DNA of 64,000 bases from Theobroma cacao (taxonomy: Eukaryota; Streptophyta; Magnoliopsida; Malvales; Malvaceae). Positions 41,462-54,949 of the stretch are shown here, piece after piece; within the stretch, counting starts at the first letter, position 1; every line of letters starts with the position of its first letter. The stretch covers positions 19,037,446-19,101,445 of the forward strand of contig NC_030855.1 in assembly GCF_000208745.1 (NCBI RefSeq), read 5' to 3'. The notes under the pieces were generated by a model, which worked only from the letters and a program-made list of their open reading frames with translations, was not told the DNA's origin and did no database searches. The translations under genes and the position numbers were made by a program.

Positions 41462-42093
41462 TGTCACGACCCAAATTTCGGGCCATGACCGGCGTATGGG
41501 CTTAATGGATATAGCCCACTAAATCCAAGTAAGCCTATCTATGTGACCTGTTCATTATTCCATCAAAGTTATTAAAGTCACATTTCATAATTTCAAATCA
41601 AAATAATGTTACTCGTTGCTAACTAGTAGTGGCATTACCCATCAAAATATACATATATTGTCTACAATATGTACCTTAATAATTTACATCAGGTTTATCT
41701 ATACATCTCAAAAAGGAGACTCGATTTCCAGCGGAGAGACCCGAGTGATGTACGGCTACTGAATGCCGAGATATCTACCAAGGAAATGAATCTACAAGGG
41801 CACCTCTACCTAGTTACCGGTTGCCTCTTGATCTAAAAATATGAAGTTGAAAACGGTGAGTATAAACTCAGTGAATGAACAAGAAAGGGAATAAGCAATC
41901 AATAGGAAAAATTTGAAAATCATGATGCACTTGTTTCAAAACAATGCAATTTAGTTTCATTCTCAATAAAACCCCTCATGTAAACCTCACATGAGTAAAT
42001 CACTTGATGAAAAGGGTCCATGCTCAACAAAAGATTTGGAGAGTGAAAACCTTAATAGCCTTTATGTAAATTAAGTCAAGTAAACGACGGGTC

Positions 42094-42443
42094 CTCGCTA
42101 TAGCGGAAAGGCATTCTCGTTGCAGCGAAGTTTGGATTCAAGTTATTAGCCGAACGAGGGTTTCTCAACTGGTCAAGGGTTTCTCACCAAACCTGCTCAT
42201 TTCAAACTTAACTAATTAATTCCTTAATGTTAGAATTCCATGCTCAACTATGGTACCAAAGAAGTGAAAAATAGGATAGCAACCAAACAAAGTAAGGAAC
42301 AAAACAGAAAGTTTTTCGTTGATTCTCGCTGCAGCGAAATGCTACAGTAACTTTCTCGCTGCAGCGAGATTTCGACCAATATTACCCCTCCAAACCCGAG
42401 AGTTTCTCGCTGCAGCGAGAATGAATCTTGTTGCAGCGAGAAA
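42094..42443. repeat. array of CTCGCTGCAGCGAG palindromes
   Basis: Six related palindromes occur at about 42094, 42114, 42323, 42352, 42404 and 42428. The core is TCTCGCTGCAGCGAGA; some copies carry T for C (TCGTTGCAGCGA), and one is CTCGCTATAGCGG. Each forms a short perfect stem and most contain a PstI site (CTGCAG). Spacing is irregular (24-210 bp). Confidence 0.8.
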
Positions 42444-42599
42444 CAAAGCAGCAAGAAAAAGTTTCCTTTCTTTCAAGAAAAAACCATCCTGCAACATGAC
42501 AAAAATCAACATGAAACGCAAAATAACTCCCAAAGTTCAACGTGCAAGATTCACATGTGCAAAACCATATACCATACTCATGAACTTTCTATAACCCAC

Positions 42600-42770
42600 A
42601 TATATATATATATATATATATNNNNNNNNNNNNNNNNNNNNNNNNNNNNNNNNNNNNNNNNNNNNNNNNNNNNNNNNNNNNNNNNNNNNNNNNNNNNNNN
42701 NNNNNNNNNNNNNNNNNNNNNNNNNNNNNNNNNNNNNNNNNNNNNNNNNNNNNNNNNNNNNNNNNNNNNN

Positions 42771-42830
<60 letters not shown>
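42600..42830. other. (TA)n microsatellite with assembly gap
   Basis: TA repeats flank 149 unknown bases (N at 42622-42770). The gap is almost certainly an unresolved TA tract; its true length is unknown. Long open frames across it are artefacts of the N bases. Confidence 0.9.
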
Positions 42831-42831
<1 letters not shown>

Positions 42832-44039
42832 ACAAAATATAGTAGTGCATGAATCCATAATAGTCACAGGTCACAACATAGAGACAATTTATCAATGGCT
42901 TGTTCCCAAGGCACTCGTTTTTAGAAAAGTTGTATAAAATCGTTCGAATGCTTTGTGCAAACACATTCATATTCCCAAAATAATTTTGAAATACAAGTTC
43001 ACTCATCAGTATTTTGTTAAGCCTTTAGCCGACTCTAACTCCCCTAATGGTCCAATTGAGGCTGTGGGACTTCGTTGGGACCTATCATGCACAATAACAT
43101 CACCATTACCCCAACTTGACATTAATAATATTCCAAAACTATTTTCTAAATTGGGTTCTACTAGTTATTCTTAACTAGTTTCCAACTACCATTAAATGGG
43201 TATTGTTTGCAATACTCTAATCACACTTAAATAAATAACAATCCCAACAAATAAACTCTCACAAATCTAATTACTAGATATTCTCAACACTTTAAACTCA
43301 ACTCCAATTTACTCCTCACCTTGATAGCTTTGTAACTTTGAAATTCTTTCCAAGAATTTTCCAAGCTATTATGGGAGTTCTCTCTTTCTCTCTCTAAACA
43401 CCTAACTAGTGAGAGAAAGTATGAAAGTAGGATTTTCCAAGGGTTTTAAAGAGAGAGAGTGGAAGAGCACAAAGGTTTATGAAAATGTGCACCAAAAGCA
43501 TGAAAAGTGGAGCTATTTTGGAGGAGGTTATGGAGGTTCATATCAAGCTTCCATGGAGGTTAAAAGCAACGTGAAAGAGAAGAAGAAAGAAGAAGAAGAA
43601 GTTGTTGGAAAATGGGAGAAGAAGCTGCTGGAAGAAAGAGATATTTATAGCCCAAGCTTATTCACTCTACTTAAATTACCAAAATACCCTCACAAGATAA
43701 CTTGTTCTCCTCCAATCCTTTATACAATCTTTTTACTCTTTTGACATTGAAACAAGGTCTATAATGGTCTAGAAATGCTTGGATTCATGAAAACTTAAAA
43801 ATTTTGACCCGAGGTGAAAAATAACCAATTTGCCCCTACCATGGAAATCATCATCGTTTTTATTTCCTTCATCATTTTACCCTTATTTTCATCATTCATT
43901 AATGTCTTAGGCCTACTTAGGCCTTAGTATTATTTAAAACTTACTTTTAGGAGCTTACTAAAGAAATGACGAAATTACCCTTAATCAGGGATATCACGTT
44001 TACTTCTATTTACGAGTCTATAAAGGTCAAGGTCTCACA

Positions 44040-44949
44040 TCATCCAATTAACCCAATCGATTATCTTACTTTTATATATATTATAGACATATCAAACTCT
44101 TAATCTTTCAAAGTTTCTATCAATTGATATTTTTACTAATTGCTATTTGTATTTTGTTTTATAATATTTTTTTTATTTTTATAAAAAATAAATAAAAAAT
44201 ATTAATCAAACGAAATCGTAATAAATCTAATATGGTTAAATAAATGACCATTGATAATCTTTCAACAATTCCCCTTTTAGTGTTTTTGACCTTTTGATAA
44301 TGATAAGCATTATTATGAGTTAAATAAAAAATAGTGAGAACTAATATTACGGATTTCATATCCGTAAGAGATGAAATGTATCTTAAATTTATAAATAATT
44401 TTTTTTTCACTTAATAAAATATTTTTTAATTGAAAATATGGATTCGTGACATTAAACCTAACCTAAATTTTAAACTGGATTTTGAGTTCCCATTAGTTTT
44501 GAGCCTTATTTTTGTTTATGCCCTAATTAGTGATAAAAGGACAATGGGCTTAGTACCCGCTTAAACTTTATTATTAGCAAGCTGTTTAATTATTGAATAG
44601 TGAAAATATACTTATTGTTTTCAAGTGCTTTTATTTTTTTTTAATTCTTGCTTGCTTTGAAAATTTGTAAAATTTGGAAGTCGAATTGAACTTGAATTTA
44701 GTACCCCACCTAATACTTTGATTGGGTGATTAGTGTCCTTTACTAATTTCATTCAAAGGATCCAAACAGATTTTTTTTTTTATCAAATTTCTCAAAACAA
44801 GAATAAAATTAAATAGTTTTATTTTCAAAATTTATATGATTATATCGTATAATTTGATGATATTTATTTATTTATTTCTTGAAAGAAACAATGATTCTTG
44901 TTCATAAATTTGAAAAGAATGTTTTGTTAACACAAGACAATCAATAAAA
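44040..44949. other. AT-rich spacer
   Basis: No gene is seen. The ORF at 44159-44410 is a low-complexity frame without domains. The region leads directly into the left half of the split MITE. Confidence 0.5.
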
Positions 44950-45854
44950 ACAAGGAATGACAAAATGCTCAAAAAAACTTTTGAACTATTCAAGAAATTT
45001 AAATAATTTTTTTTTGAAAGGTAGCAATAATAATATATTTCGTTAAAGAGGTACAAAAATCTATCAACAAGGTTGTATCACAACACATCACTAGTTACAG
45101 AAAAAAACATCCAATGCGATTGTAGCTTTCCTTAAGCTAGACACCAAGGTTGCATTGGGATCATACATATAGATATCATCCCATAGCAACAAAGAAAAGG
45201 CCTTATACAAAAAATAGAGAAGAGCAATAGCTACTCAAGTCTTCCTCCTTGTATCGAGAATCAGATGAATAATTGCCAACATAACCACAAGACGGGACCA
45301 AAAAACTACAATTATCATTAGCAACTATGTACATAAAGGTGCCAAAAAAAGGTAGTCAACAAATCAAAATCATCCAATAACCCAACAAGGAGTAGCATCA
45401 GTGAAACAAAAACAGAAGTAACAGCATAAAAAATCAACATGATAACCATCAACAACAATGCATATGAAGATACCAGAGACAGGCAACCATCAAGAACCAA
45501 AGTCATCCAACAGCCCAGTAAAAACATTGTTAATGATTCGAACATAGGGAAAAAGGACACAAAAGCAGTAAAGTCATGATGAGAACTTATCTCATAGCCG
45601 CAATAGGAGCAACAAGTCAAAGAACAGAAAGTTTTTCCTCCAAATGATCAGCTTCAAAAATAATCCACAAAAAGTCATGAGATCTCTACACATCATCCTT
45701 GGTAAGAGCATCAGCATCACCGTTCGCTAATTTAGGCACATATTGGATCTTCTAGCAATGAATTTTCCTAAGTATTTTCATGATCTGTATAACCACTGCC
45801 CTTACTGTCCATGGCACATCATGGGGATTTTGAATCCATTTAACCATATTTTGA

Positions 45855-46120
45855 GAATCACAATCAAGTAATAAGGAGTGGGAGGAGCTTTAAGTAGATG
45901 CTACAAAAAGCAAAATAGCCTCATTGACAATCAAAAGTTTAGCTTTATTAGAATCCGAGATGTCAATCAACTTGAAGAAAAGAATGAGTGTATTTTCATC
46001 TTCATTTCGCAATATGTTGCCAATACCAGATTCACAAGGTTTCCTTTGGAAGCCCCATTAGTATTAAATTTGAGCCATCCAATAGTTGGCGTCGCCCATT
46101 ACAACTAAGGTTTGATTTTA
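45855..46120 (-). pseudogene. LINE RNase H domain remnant
   Basis: The minus-strand translation carries KFNTNGASKGNPCESGIG, the plant LINE RNase H opening (the usual DGA appears as NGA), then DSNKAKLLIVNEA further on. At least one frameshift separates the blocks. It lies C-terminal to the zinc-binding domain, as expected for plant L1 elements. Confidence 0.7.
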
Positions 46121-46349
46121 CTTCTTTTAAAAGGGTTATTACCTTCATAAGGTAAACGGATTAAGTCACCAATGCTTAGATTCATCTCTTGCCATTTTGC
46201 GTTGCTCCACTAGCCACCACTGGTTTTAATTAAATAAAAAATAAGTTTAGATTCCCATTGTTTACCTTTAAAGGTAACTTCATTCCTAGAGATCAAAGTT
46301 GTCCAAATAATGGAGTACCATGCCATCCGCCAAACTAAACCATGAATAA

Positions 46350-46640
46350 AGCAACTACCACAATCAAACCAACAACGAAAACAAATAAGAAGGTCTCTAT
46401 GAAAGACCCATTCAAAATTTCAGAGGTTCCCCCACCACTGCCATAAGATCCAAGTACGATCGCATATGAAGAAAAGATGTCCAACAGTCTCTATTTCCTT
46501 TCTGCATAAGAGACAAGTGGCTGCCACTTCACTAATGATTCCTTTATGGGTAAGGTGATCTTTGACAGCCAGTTTTCCTTGCACAAGCTACTAGCACAAA
46601 ATCTCAATCTTGTAAGGGCAAGCTTGACCAAATCTGCCTC
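46350..46640 (-). pseudogene. LINE zinc-binding (zf-RVT) domain remnant
   Basis: The minus-strand translation shows KLAVKDHLTHKGII followed by CLLCRKEIETVGHLFFIC, the C-x2-C...H-x4-C signature of the reverse-transcriptase zinc-binding domain. It sits between the polymerase and RNase H blocks. Confidence 0.75.
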
Positions 46641-46899
46641 CAATGGTCCACAGACTCAAAGCTATTATGAAACGTTACCTTGTTGGTACTCCCCTTTCAA
46701 ATGAGTTTGTCTTCAAACTCCCTAGCTAAAATTTGGCATTCTAAAATCCCCATAAATTGCCTCCATTGCTTTTTCTCCTAACCAAACACATTCCGCCTTA
46801 GGTTAATACACCAGTTCCATTCACCATCCTCTCAAAGCCTAAAATTAGCAACCTTACCCTCCTTTTTGCAAGGAAGGCGTAGATCCTAGGAAAAAAATG

Positions 46900-48920
46900 C
46901 ATAAGAATATGACTTTCGATCCATTCCTCATCCTAAAAGCTTGCTCTCTCACCGTTTTCGATGGTAATGCCTATATCACCCAAAGCCAAGGAGTTGAAGT
47001 TGTTGTTTTCATTAAACGGTTTGGTAATGTTTTCCCACTTGCAAAATCCTTTAATTCCCTGTGTAGGCCTTGGGATAAGTCTATTTTCCTTATCTCAAAT
47101 CTTCCCCACAATCACTTGTTTCCTTAGGCTTCCCAAATCATTTTCAAAACGCTAAAGCCATTTGTTAAGAAGCGTTCTATTCTTAAGGTCAACATCAATA
47201 ATACCAAGAGCCCTCAAATCATAATAATTGCAAATCGAAGCCCTACTAACATGATGCAGTCAACGAACAAGGTTAGGCCTACTCCAAAGAAATCTTCTCT
47301 AAATTTTATTGATGGAATCACAAATACTGGCAGACATTTAGAAGATTGACATGTAAAAATCAGAAAACTGTATAGTACTGACTTGAGAAAAGTAATTCAC
47401 CTACCCATTGAAAAGGACTTGGCTTTTCATAAGGCTAGCTTACTCTCAAACCGTTGAACAACCAGTTGCCATATATTGATAGAATTCTGTTTAAACCTTA
47501 ATGGAAGGCCTAAGTAGATAGAGGGTAGCTTACTAGCCTTACAGTTGATTTGGTCAGCCCATGCTTCCACAACACTCTGGTCAACACCAACACAGTATAA
47601 CTAACTTTTTTGGAAGTTAATTTTCAAACCCAAAATAGCCTGAAAACATTTTAAGATACATTTAGTATTAATAAAGGAATAAATGTTTAAGTCATAAAAG
47701 ATTATTGTATCATCTGCATATTGAAGATACACGACATGAACTCTGAAACGACCAACCTCAACACCTTTAACAAGTTGGCTGTTAATCACCTTGTACATCA
47801 TCAAGCTGAAAACCTTCACCATTAAGTTAAAGAGTATTGGAGAAAGGGGATAGTCTTGCCTAAGTCCTCTACCTATTGCCATATTTCTAGGAAAGGATCC
47901 ATTAACAAGAGCAAAGATAAAGGCAATGTTAATGCAAGCCTGTATCCACATACAGCATCTGCAACCAAAACCCATGGTGGTCATGACGTAGTTAAGGAAC
48001 TCCCAAGCAACACTATCAAAAGCTTTCTCGAAGCCCACCTTGAAGATGGGACCATCATTTCTATTCTTTTTCATGGTGTCACCCATTTCATTTGCAATAA
48101 AGTCCAAAAGTTGGCGCCTATGGATAAACACGAATTGGTTGATGCCCACTATCTCATCAATAACAACACTTAATCTTTGAGCAAGAGTCTTTGTGATAAT
48201 TTTATGTAGACAGCCTATGAAACTAATAAGCCGGTAGTCATCATGTGTAATGAGGTTATTTTTTTATGGAACTAATATGATGAATGAAGCATTAATTTCT
48301 TTGTCAATGATTTTGAAATCATAAAAATCATTCATTAATCTCATAACATCCTCTTTGATGATATCCTACTAATTCTTGATGAAACTAAAAGTGAAACCAT
48401 CCGAATAGGGGGCCTTATTCCCGTCTCAACTATCAATAGTTTCCCAAATTTCATTGACAGTGAACCTACACTCAAAAGAGTTAGAAGGCTGAGGATTGAG
48501 CTTCATGAGACCATAGAAGAGACCTTAAAGTTTAGCTACTAGCTTTTGCTTATAAAGCCTTTCAAAATGTTAGGCAACCTCTTCTTTAATAGCTGCTGGA
48601 TTAACTAGCTGTTGACCATGGCTAAGGATTTTATCAATGTGGTTAATTCTCCCTTTCGTTGAAGCAATACTGTGGAACTAGTGGGTGTTCCTATCACTAT
48701 CAAGGAACCATTGTACATGGGCTTTTTGCTACCAAGTGCGCTCTTCCATCTTATATAGTTTTCAAAAGTCTCCCTTCAGCCTAAAAAACCATTTATTTTC
48801 TGCATTATGACCTTGCTGCTACAGATCATTAACCAAAGATTGGATATCAAGCTCTAAATTGTGAATTCTATCACCAACATCGCCAATAACCTCTTTGTGC
48901 CACTTTGCTTAGTGCTCTTT
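46900..48920 (-). pseudogene. LINE reverse transcriptase remnant
   Basis: The minus strand encodes a connector rich in the usual landmarks (KWHKEVIGDVGDRI, then HVQWFLDSDRNT and FHSIASTKGRI), followed by the polymerase core. The clearest block is 47601-48149 with FEKAFDSVAWEFL, GRGLRQDYPLSPILFNL and the catalytic LQYADDTIIF. Several stops and frame changes break it. The upper end at 48920 is where the LTR insertion begins. Confidence 0.85.
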
Positions 48921-50082
48921 TGTTGGGATGAACCCTATAATCAATTGGGATTCGTTAAGGCTTGATTCTAATCACGCAACAATATCATTCATGTTGAATG
49001 ATTAAAGGTTTTTCTTCATTAATAAGACATCGATTATAACGAGTTATAAATCTAATTAGATGAAGTTCGTGAGATTAATATGTCTTGCAATAGAACTGTA
49101 ATGGGTTGCAGTTATGAGATACCTATGCATAAAAACATAATCTCAAAATTTTTCTGGTTAATGTATCATTGAGACAAGACACCAATGATACTTAAAGACT
49201 AATATATTCTATGTTCTTTACTTTGGAAGTAAGTAATCGATCTCATAGCTTGAAGTATAGAGATACTTGGAACTATAATATAGGTGCTTGCTAAAGATAG
49301 CAAGTTCATTAAACTGGACCTATCATGAGAAGTGCATTTGGTATTTCATTCAAGTATCTGTGCAATACTTCTCACGTGTCAGTTCTGTACATACTCCCTA
49401 AACTTGAGACACCAGGTTGTCTTATGGGTAAAGTGCCATGCTTTGATTTCATCTTTACGGGTGCCTAATCAAAAATGCCAAAACATGATGCTTTTGAGTA
49501 TAACATGAAGCATGTGAAGGTAAATGAGTGGTTAAGATAAGAATCATCACCCTAAGTGATTCCGGGGACATATCCTAACTGTTCTTGATTGATATTAGCT
49601 TATTAAAGTCCTTGGCTAAGGTGACTTAAAGATTACAAAAAGAGTTTCATAAGTCTTTATAAAGTTGATGATCAAACTTTAGAATGAAAATAGAGATCAA
49701 TAAGAGTGGACACTGCACCATGCCTTTATCATCTCTAAGATATATGATGAGAAAATGAATTACACTAAAACGCTGATCACTGAAAGGTTGAGTCAAACCA
49801 TCTTGACTCTTCTAACATTTTGGTGGCCATGATGGATTGTTAAATCCCAATCTTGGTTTATATGAACTCTAGATAGTTGACTTGATTAATGATAAATTTA
49901 AAGTAGTTTAAATTTATATAATTCTAAGTTTAACTTAAGAATTATATATTAAGTTCATTGCCAACATGTTAGAAGCTTAATGGGTCACACACCTAAAATA
50001 AATATTGAAAATAAAATGGGAGAGGTGATTAAGTTGGGCTTAATCAAATTAGAAGTTATGAGCTTCTTAAGCACTTGATTAA

Positions 50083-50266
50083 AATTATTTAATTAAGTTG
50101 TGCCTAATTAATTAAATTATTTAATTAAATAATTAGACCTAATTAAATAAATTATTTAATTAAGTCATTTGGCCTAATTAATTAAATTATTTAATTAAGT
50201 CATTGAGTATTATTGATTAAATTTTTTAATTAAGTCATTAGACCTAATTGATTAAAATTGTTTAAT
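50083..50266. repeat. AT-rich minisatellite in the solo LTR
   Basis: About four imperfect units built on CCTAATTAATTAAATTATTT followed by AATTAAGTCATT. A further unit, GTCTAATTTATTAAATTAAA, resumes right after the CACTA element at about 55386, showing that the array was cut by that insertion. Confidence 0.75.
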
Positions 50267-50869
50267 TAACACTACAAAAAATCAGCCTTTTCCAACGAAA
50301 TTTTTCGTTGGAAAAAGGCTAAATTCTGTTGGAAATTTCGTCGGTAAAAGCCTCGTGGGTAATACTTTCCGTTGAAAATCCATTGAAAAAATGAGCTCGT
50401 TGTAAGGTACCCGACTGGATTTCCGTTGGAAATGAAGTTCCAACGGAATTTCGTTGGAAATTGATTTCCAACGGAATTATTTTATATTCAAAAAAGCATT
50501 TGCAACAAAATTTTTCGTTAGAAATGCTTTTCCAACAGAAATTGTTTTACTAGATTACCAATTTCCAAAAAAATTACCAAAAATTGCTTTTCCAAAAAAA
50601 AAATACAAATTTTCATTTCGATAATAAAATATCCATTCACATCGACATTTGAATTTCATATTATAGAAAAGAAACAAATATTAAAAATCGAAATTCAAAG
50701 TGAAACTCATACAATTCAAAATTACCCTAACACACAATATCTAAGAAAACTTTAACACATATGATTATAAAGCTAAAATTGTTATTAAACAACTATACTA
50801 AAAAGTATCTTAGTGTAGCAATGAAACATTGACATCATATCATGAAATGTGATCTTACTTGTGCAGATG

Positions 50870-51190
50870 TTAGTTTGAAGGTTCCGCATTTCTTTGTTTT
50901 GAAAGTGCATTAGTCATGATCATGCTTTCCATACGTGCCATAAATTCACTCATGCTTTCCGCCATTGCATTTTTAATTTCTTCACGTAATTCATCACGTA
51001 TCTTACCTAAGTTTTATGAAAGATTTTCTACTTTCTCTTCTAATGCAATTACGAGACTGGTAGTGTTTGAAGGCATAGGGTCACATGTAGACTCAGATGT
51101 TGCTACATTGCTGTGTGTTCCAATAAGTAAAGTTGTAGTAGGGACTCGAGTACCAAACCCATACACGTGAGTGCGTGTAGTCTCAATCCC
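50870..51190 (-). pseudogene. C-terminal tail of plant CACTA transposase
   Basis: The minus-strand frame reads VYGFGTRVPTTTLL, a variable stretch, LEEKVENLS, a TAA stop, then KIRDELREEIKNAMAESMSE and a Met/Ala-rich coiled coil ending at TAA (50870-50872). This resembles the coiled-coil tail following the Transposase_24 (Ptta/En/Spm) domain; the domain itself is not visible. The in-frame stop shows it is inactive. Confidence 0.55.
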
Positions 51191-52783
51191 TCCATTGCAT
51201 TTTTAAAAATAGGATTGTTAATAAGTGTAAATTTTATAGAACACAAAAATATAAAATTTTTTTAAAATTTTTATATATAATTGTCAATGTTTTCTTATTT
51301 TACTTGATTTATATCTTCTTCAGTTTAAAGCAGTTCTCTATTATAAGTGATCAATTAATGTCATTACTTGACCAATGCTTTCTTATTTTATTTGATTTTA
51401 TTTTATTTGATTAATTTGATAATTAGTTTATGGTTTCTATTCCTTCTTTATTTTTAGTTATTATTTTGTAAAAAAAATGTTAATTATAAATGTAACTTAT
51501 TTCTTGTTAACCAAGATATCTTATCAGACTTAACATATGATAGTTGCCCCTATCATCTATTAACTTACCTAGTTCTACTCAATCCCTTAGCAAAATGTAA
51601 AATATAATTAAGTTTTTAATTTTGATTTATGATTATGGTTTGTTAATATATCCAAATTACTGATTTGTATTTTTTTTTCTTTTGAGTTGGAAGCATAAAT
51701 TAAGGAAAAATACAAATTATATGAGCTTAGGATTATGGTCTATAAATATATTCAAATTAATTATTTGTAAATTTTTCCTTTTGTCTTTTTTTTCTTTGAG
51801 TTGAGGAGCATAATTACCACAGTAAATATTATATAAGCTTAATAGAGATAATTTCATTAAATAGAGAAAATTTTATGTAAAACAGTTCTAGCACTAATAA
51901 AAATCTTTCAATATTGTTGCTAAACATTAAGAAAATGGTAGCAATCTTGTTGCTAAACATGAAGAAAATGGTAGTTAACTTCTTCTAAGAGATTAAGATA
52001 TGTGATTTCTTTTGTTTTTTATCTTTAGAGCTTATTTCATGTGAGCACATACCAAGACAAATATTATACCTAATTATTTGTATAGAAGGTCTGTACAACT
52101 GTCTTCAAATTCAATGAGGGGTTTTAGGAAATACTCAAATTCATTCCAAGTTGAAAATATGAAAGTTTGTCGTTATTTTTTGTTGCAAATTTTTTTTTGA
52201 AATTAGATTTTGCTTATAGTTATTAACCTAAAAATTCATTAAGTAAATAGATAAGATAATAATATAACAAAGAGAAATAGCATCACATGCTATTAGTTTA
52301 GAATATTTAAGAGGAATTATAGTCATCAACAGTTTTAAAATTCATTCATAAACAAACTTCAATTACATACTATGTATATAGGCTCCGCAACAAGATCCCG
52401 TCCAAGCACTCATCGAAAAAAGTGAGAAAAGCACTGAGATCGGCAGCAACAACGGTCTACGCTCGGCAAAACCAAAACTCCACGCTTGGCAAATAGGCTC
52501 AGATCTGGTCCAAGAACTCACCAAAAAAGTTACTGTAGACACCTATTACACAAACAAATATATATAATAAAAATTAATCAAGAAATAAATAAAATAATCA
52601 AATAATATAATAAAAATAAAAATTAATTAAAATTAATTAAAAAATAATAAAATTAAATAAAAAACCAAGAGGGAATAAATAAGGATCGAAAAAGAGGGAG
52701 AAATCTAAGCTCTTTGCACCGATCAAGAACCTGCCGACAAAGAGGAGAGAAAGATTCAAGTTTTTTTTTTTGTCAAATCGAGG

Positions 52784-53125
52784 GATTACCGATGGAAGGA
52801 AGAGATATTTAAGGTTTTGGGTGACCGAGCTTCAAGCCACCGGTGGCGGGGAAGGTGAGAGAGAAGGAGAACGTGGCCTGTGGAGGGAAAAGGTTAGAGA
52901 GAAATGAGAGGGTGGCCACGGCTAAAGAGAAACGGGGAAAAAAGAAAATGAAGGGAGGGATTACCGGCAGAGGGAAGAGATATTTAGGGTTTTGGGTGAC
53001 CGAGCTTCAAGCCAACGGTGGAGGGGAAGGTGAGAGAGAAAGAGAAAGCGGTTGACGAAGGGAAAAGTTTAGAAAAAAGTGAGAGGGTGGCTGCGTCTAG
53101 AGAGAGAAAGGGAAAGAAGAAAATG
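52784..53125. repeat. two 175-bp GA-rich tandem repeats in CACTA
   Basis: Units start GATTACCG at 52784 and 52959 (period 175). Each continues with AAGAGATATTTA, GGTTTTGGGTGACCGAGCTT and a GAGAGAGAAAGAG-rich tail. The coding look (an ORF at 52843-53055) comes only from purine bias. Internal tandem repeats of this kind are common in CACTA elements. Confidence 0.85.
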
Positions 53126-53890
53126 AAGGGAGAGGAGAAAAAAAAGAGTTTTTATACCTAAGGTTGGTAGTTATTAAACGACGTAGTTTTGACTGTTAGA
53201 GAAATTGCCGCATAAGCACCAAACAGTGCGTTTGGTGTGCAGAACACTGGGTTGAAGAGATAGGCCTGGGGCGCCCCTCTCAAATGGATCGGTTTTCTTG
53301 GGTCACTATTTAAGCCCAAGTCAAGTAAAGGTTTTATTTTTTTATATATAGATCTGTTGTGGCTTGGGTTGGTCAATTTTGTTTGTTCTTAGGATTATTG
53401 TGTAATTGTGTAGGATTGAGTTCAAATTATTTTAGCATAATATTATAAAAAATCTCTACGTAATATTTTTAGAGTTAGGAAATTAATGCAAACCAAATAG
53501 TATGTAAATAATAATAGCAAAAAGATAATAAAGTTAAAATATGTATTTTTTAAAAAAATGTTTAGTTATAGAAAGGATTTGAATTTAGGAGAATATTTAT
53601 AAAAAATATATAAACCTTGGCAAATGAAACATACATATAAAACAAAATAAATAAATGTCTAAATAAAGTATAGTTGTAGTAATGGATTTAGTTTAGTTAG
53701 AGAAATAAATAAAGTAAAAAGAAAGAAGGATAAAAGTAAAAAGAAAGGAAAAGAAGAAAAAGGACATGGGAGTAAGTAAATGATTAATAAAAATTAAAAA
53801 TAAATAAACAAGTAAAATAAAAATATATAAAAGTATGATAATAAAATAAAAGAAAAAGTAAATATTTGTCAACAAGGGTTAAAATGATGA

Positions 53891-54660
53891 NNNNNNNNNN
53901 NNNNNNNNNNNNNNNNNNNNNNNNNNNNNNNNNNNNNNNNNNNNNNNNNNNNNNNNNNNNNNNNNNNNNNNNNNNNNNNNNNNNNNNNNNNNNNNNNNNN
54001 NNNNNNNNNNNNNNNNNNNNNNNNNNNNNNNNNNNNNNNNNNNNNNNNNNNNNNNNNNNNNNNNNNNNNNNNNNNNNNNNNNNNNNNNNNNNNNNNNNNN
54101 NNNNNNNNNNNNNNNNNNNNNNNNNNNNNNNNNNNNNNNNNNNNNNNNNNNNNNNNNNNNNNNNNNNNNNNNNNNNNNNNNNNNNNNNNNNNNNNNNNNN
54201 NNNNNNNNNNNNNNNNNNNNNNNNNNNNNNNNNNNNNNNNNNNNNNNNNNNNNNNNNNNNNNNNNNNNNNNNNNNNNNNNNNNNNNNNNNNNNNNNNNNN
54301 NNNNNNNNNNNNNNNNNNNNNNNNNNNNNNNNNNNNNNNNNNNNNNNNNNNNNNNNNNNNNNNNNNNNNNNNNNNNNNNNNNNNNNNNNNNNNNNNNNNN
54401 NNNNNNNNNNNNNNNNNNNNNNNNNNNNNNNNNNNNNNNNNNNNNNNNNNNNNNNNNNNNNNNNNNNNNNNNNNNNNNNNNNNNNNNNNNNNNNNNNNNN
54501 NNNNNNNNNNNNNNNNNNNNNNNNNNNNNNNNNNNNNNNNNNNNNNNNNNNNNNNNNNNNNNNNNNNNNNNNNNNNNNNNNNNNNNNNNNNNNNNNNNNN
54601 NNNNNNNNNNNNNNNNNNNNNNNNNNNNNNNNNNNNNNNNNNNNNNNNNNNNNNNNNNNN
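53891..54660. other. assembly gap (770 N)
   Basis: Unknown bases inside the CACTA element. The two long open frames crossing it are artefacts of the N bases. Confidence 0.98.
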
Positions 54661-54949
54661 TTTTATCAATTTTTTAATGTTATAGAATCAATTAATTTGA
54701 AATTATTAATTTATAATTTAGGATTCAATAAAGTTTAAAAAAAGTAAAAAAATTAGCAAAAGAAAACATAATTAAACTTTTAAATATTATAAACTTCACA
54801 TATGAATATATTTGCTTTTAATAATATCAATTTTTTATAAAAGATTAATAAAATTTATAAAAAGTTTTAAATGTTTTAATAAAAAATTATTAGTACCAAC
54901 AGAATTTTCCAACGGAATATTTCGTTGGAAAATTTACGTTGGTAATAAC

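Larger units (their letters stand above)
41462..44039 (+). mobile_element. putative LTR-like dispersed repeat (~2.6 kb)
   Basis: The unit opens with TGTCACGACCCAAATTTCGG and closes with AAGGTCTCACA, giving TG...CA ends as in LTRs. It has no coding potential, only a purine-rich stretch (43400-43640) followed by a TATA-like GATATTTATAG near 43640. The opening sequence resembles a high-copy motif I remember from eudicot repeats. I found no convincing 5-bp target duplication (TCAAT on the left, TCATC on the right), so solo LTR is a guess. It contains a palindrome array and an assembly gap inside a (TA)n tract. Confidence 0.45.

Noticed and set aside
42094..42443. Repeat array considered as CRISPR-like
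   Set aside because: Plant nuclear DNA, irregular spacing, very short palindromes and no cas genes.
42555..43006. Open frames of 95 and 142 codons around the TA repeat
   Set aside because: They are TA-repeat (Tyr-Ile) translation and gap bases only.
41462..44039. Firm call of this repeat as a solo LTR
   Set aside because: TG...CA ends fit, but no credible target duplication was found, so I kept it only as a putative LTR-like repeat.
45318..45620. 100-codon minus-strand hydrophobic ORF
   Set aside because: It lies in the 3' part of the LINE, is low in complexity and has no domain.
52843..53055. 70-codon ORF in GA-rich DNA
   Set aside because: Coding appearance comes from purine-rich tandem repeats inside the CACTA element.
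53866..54738. Long open frames of 290 and 266 codons across the gap (both strands)
   Set aside because: They consist almost entirely of N bases; no protein is supported.
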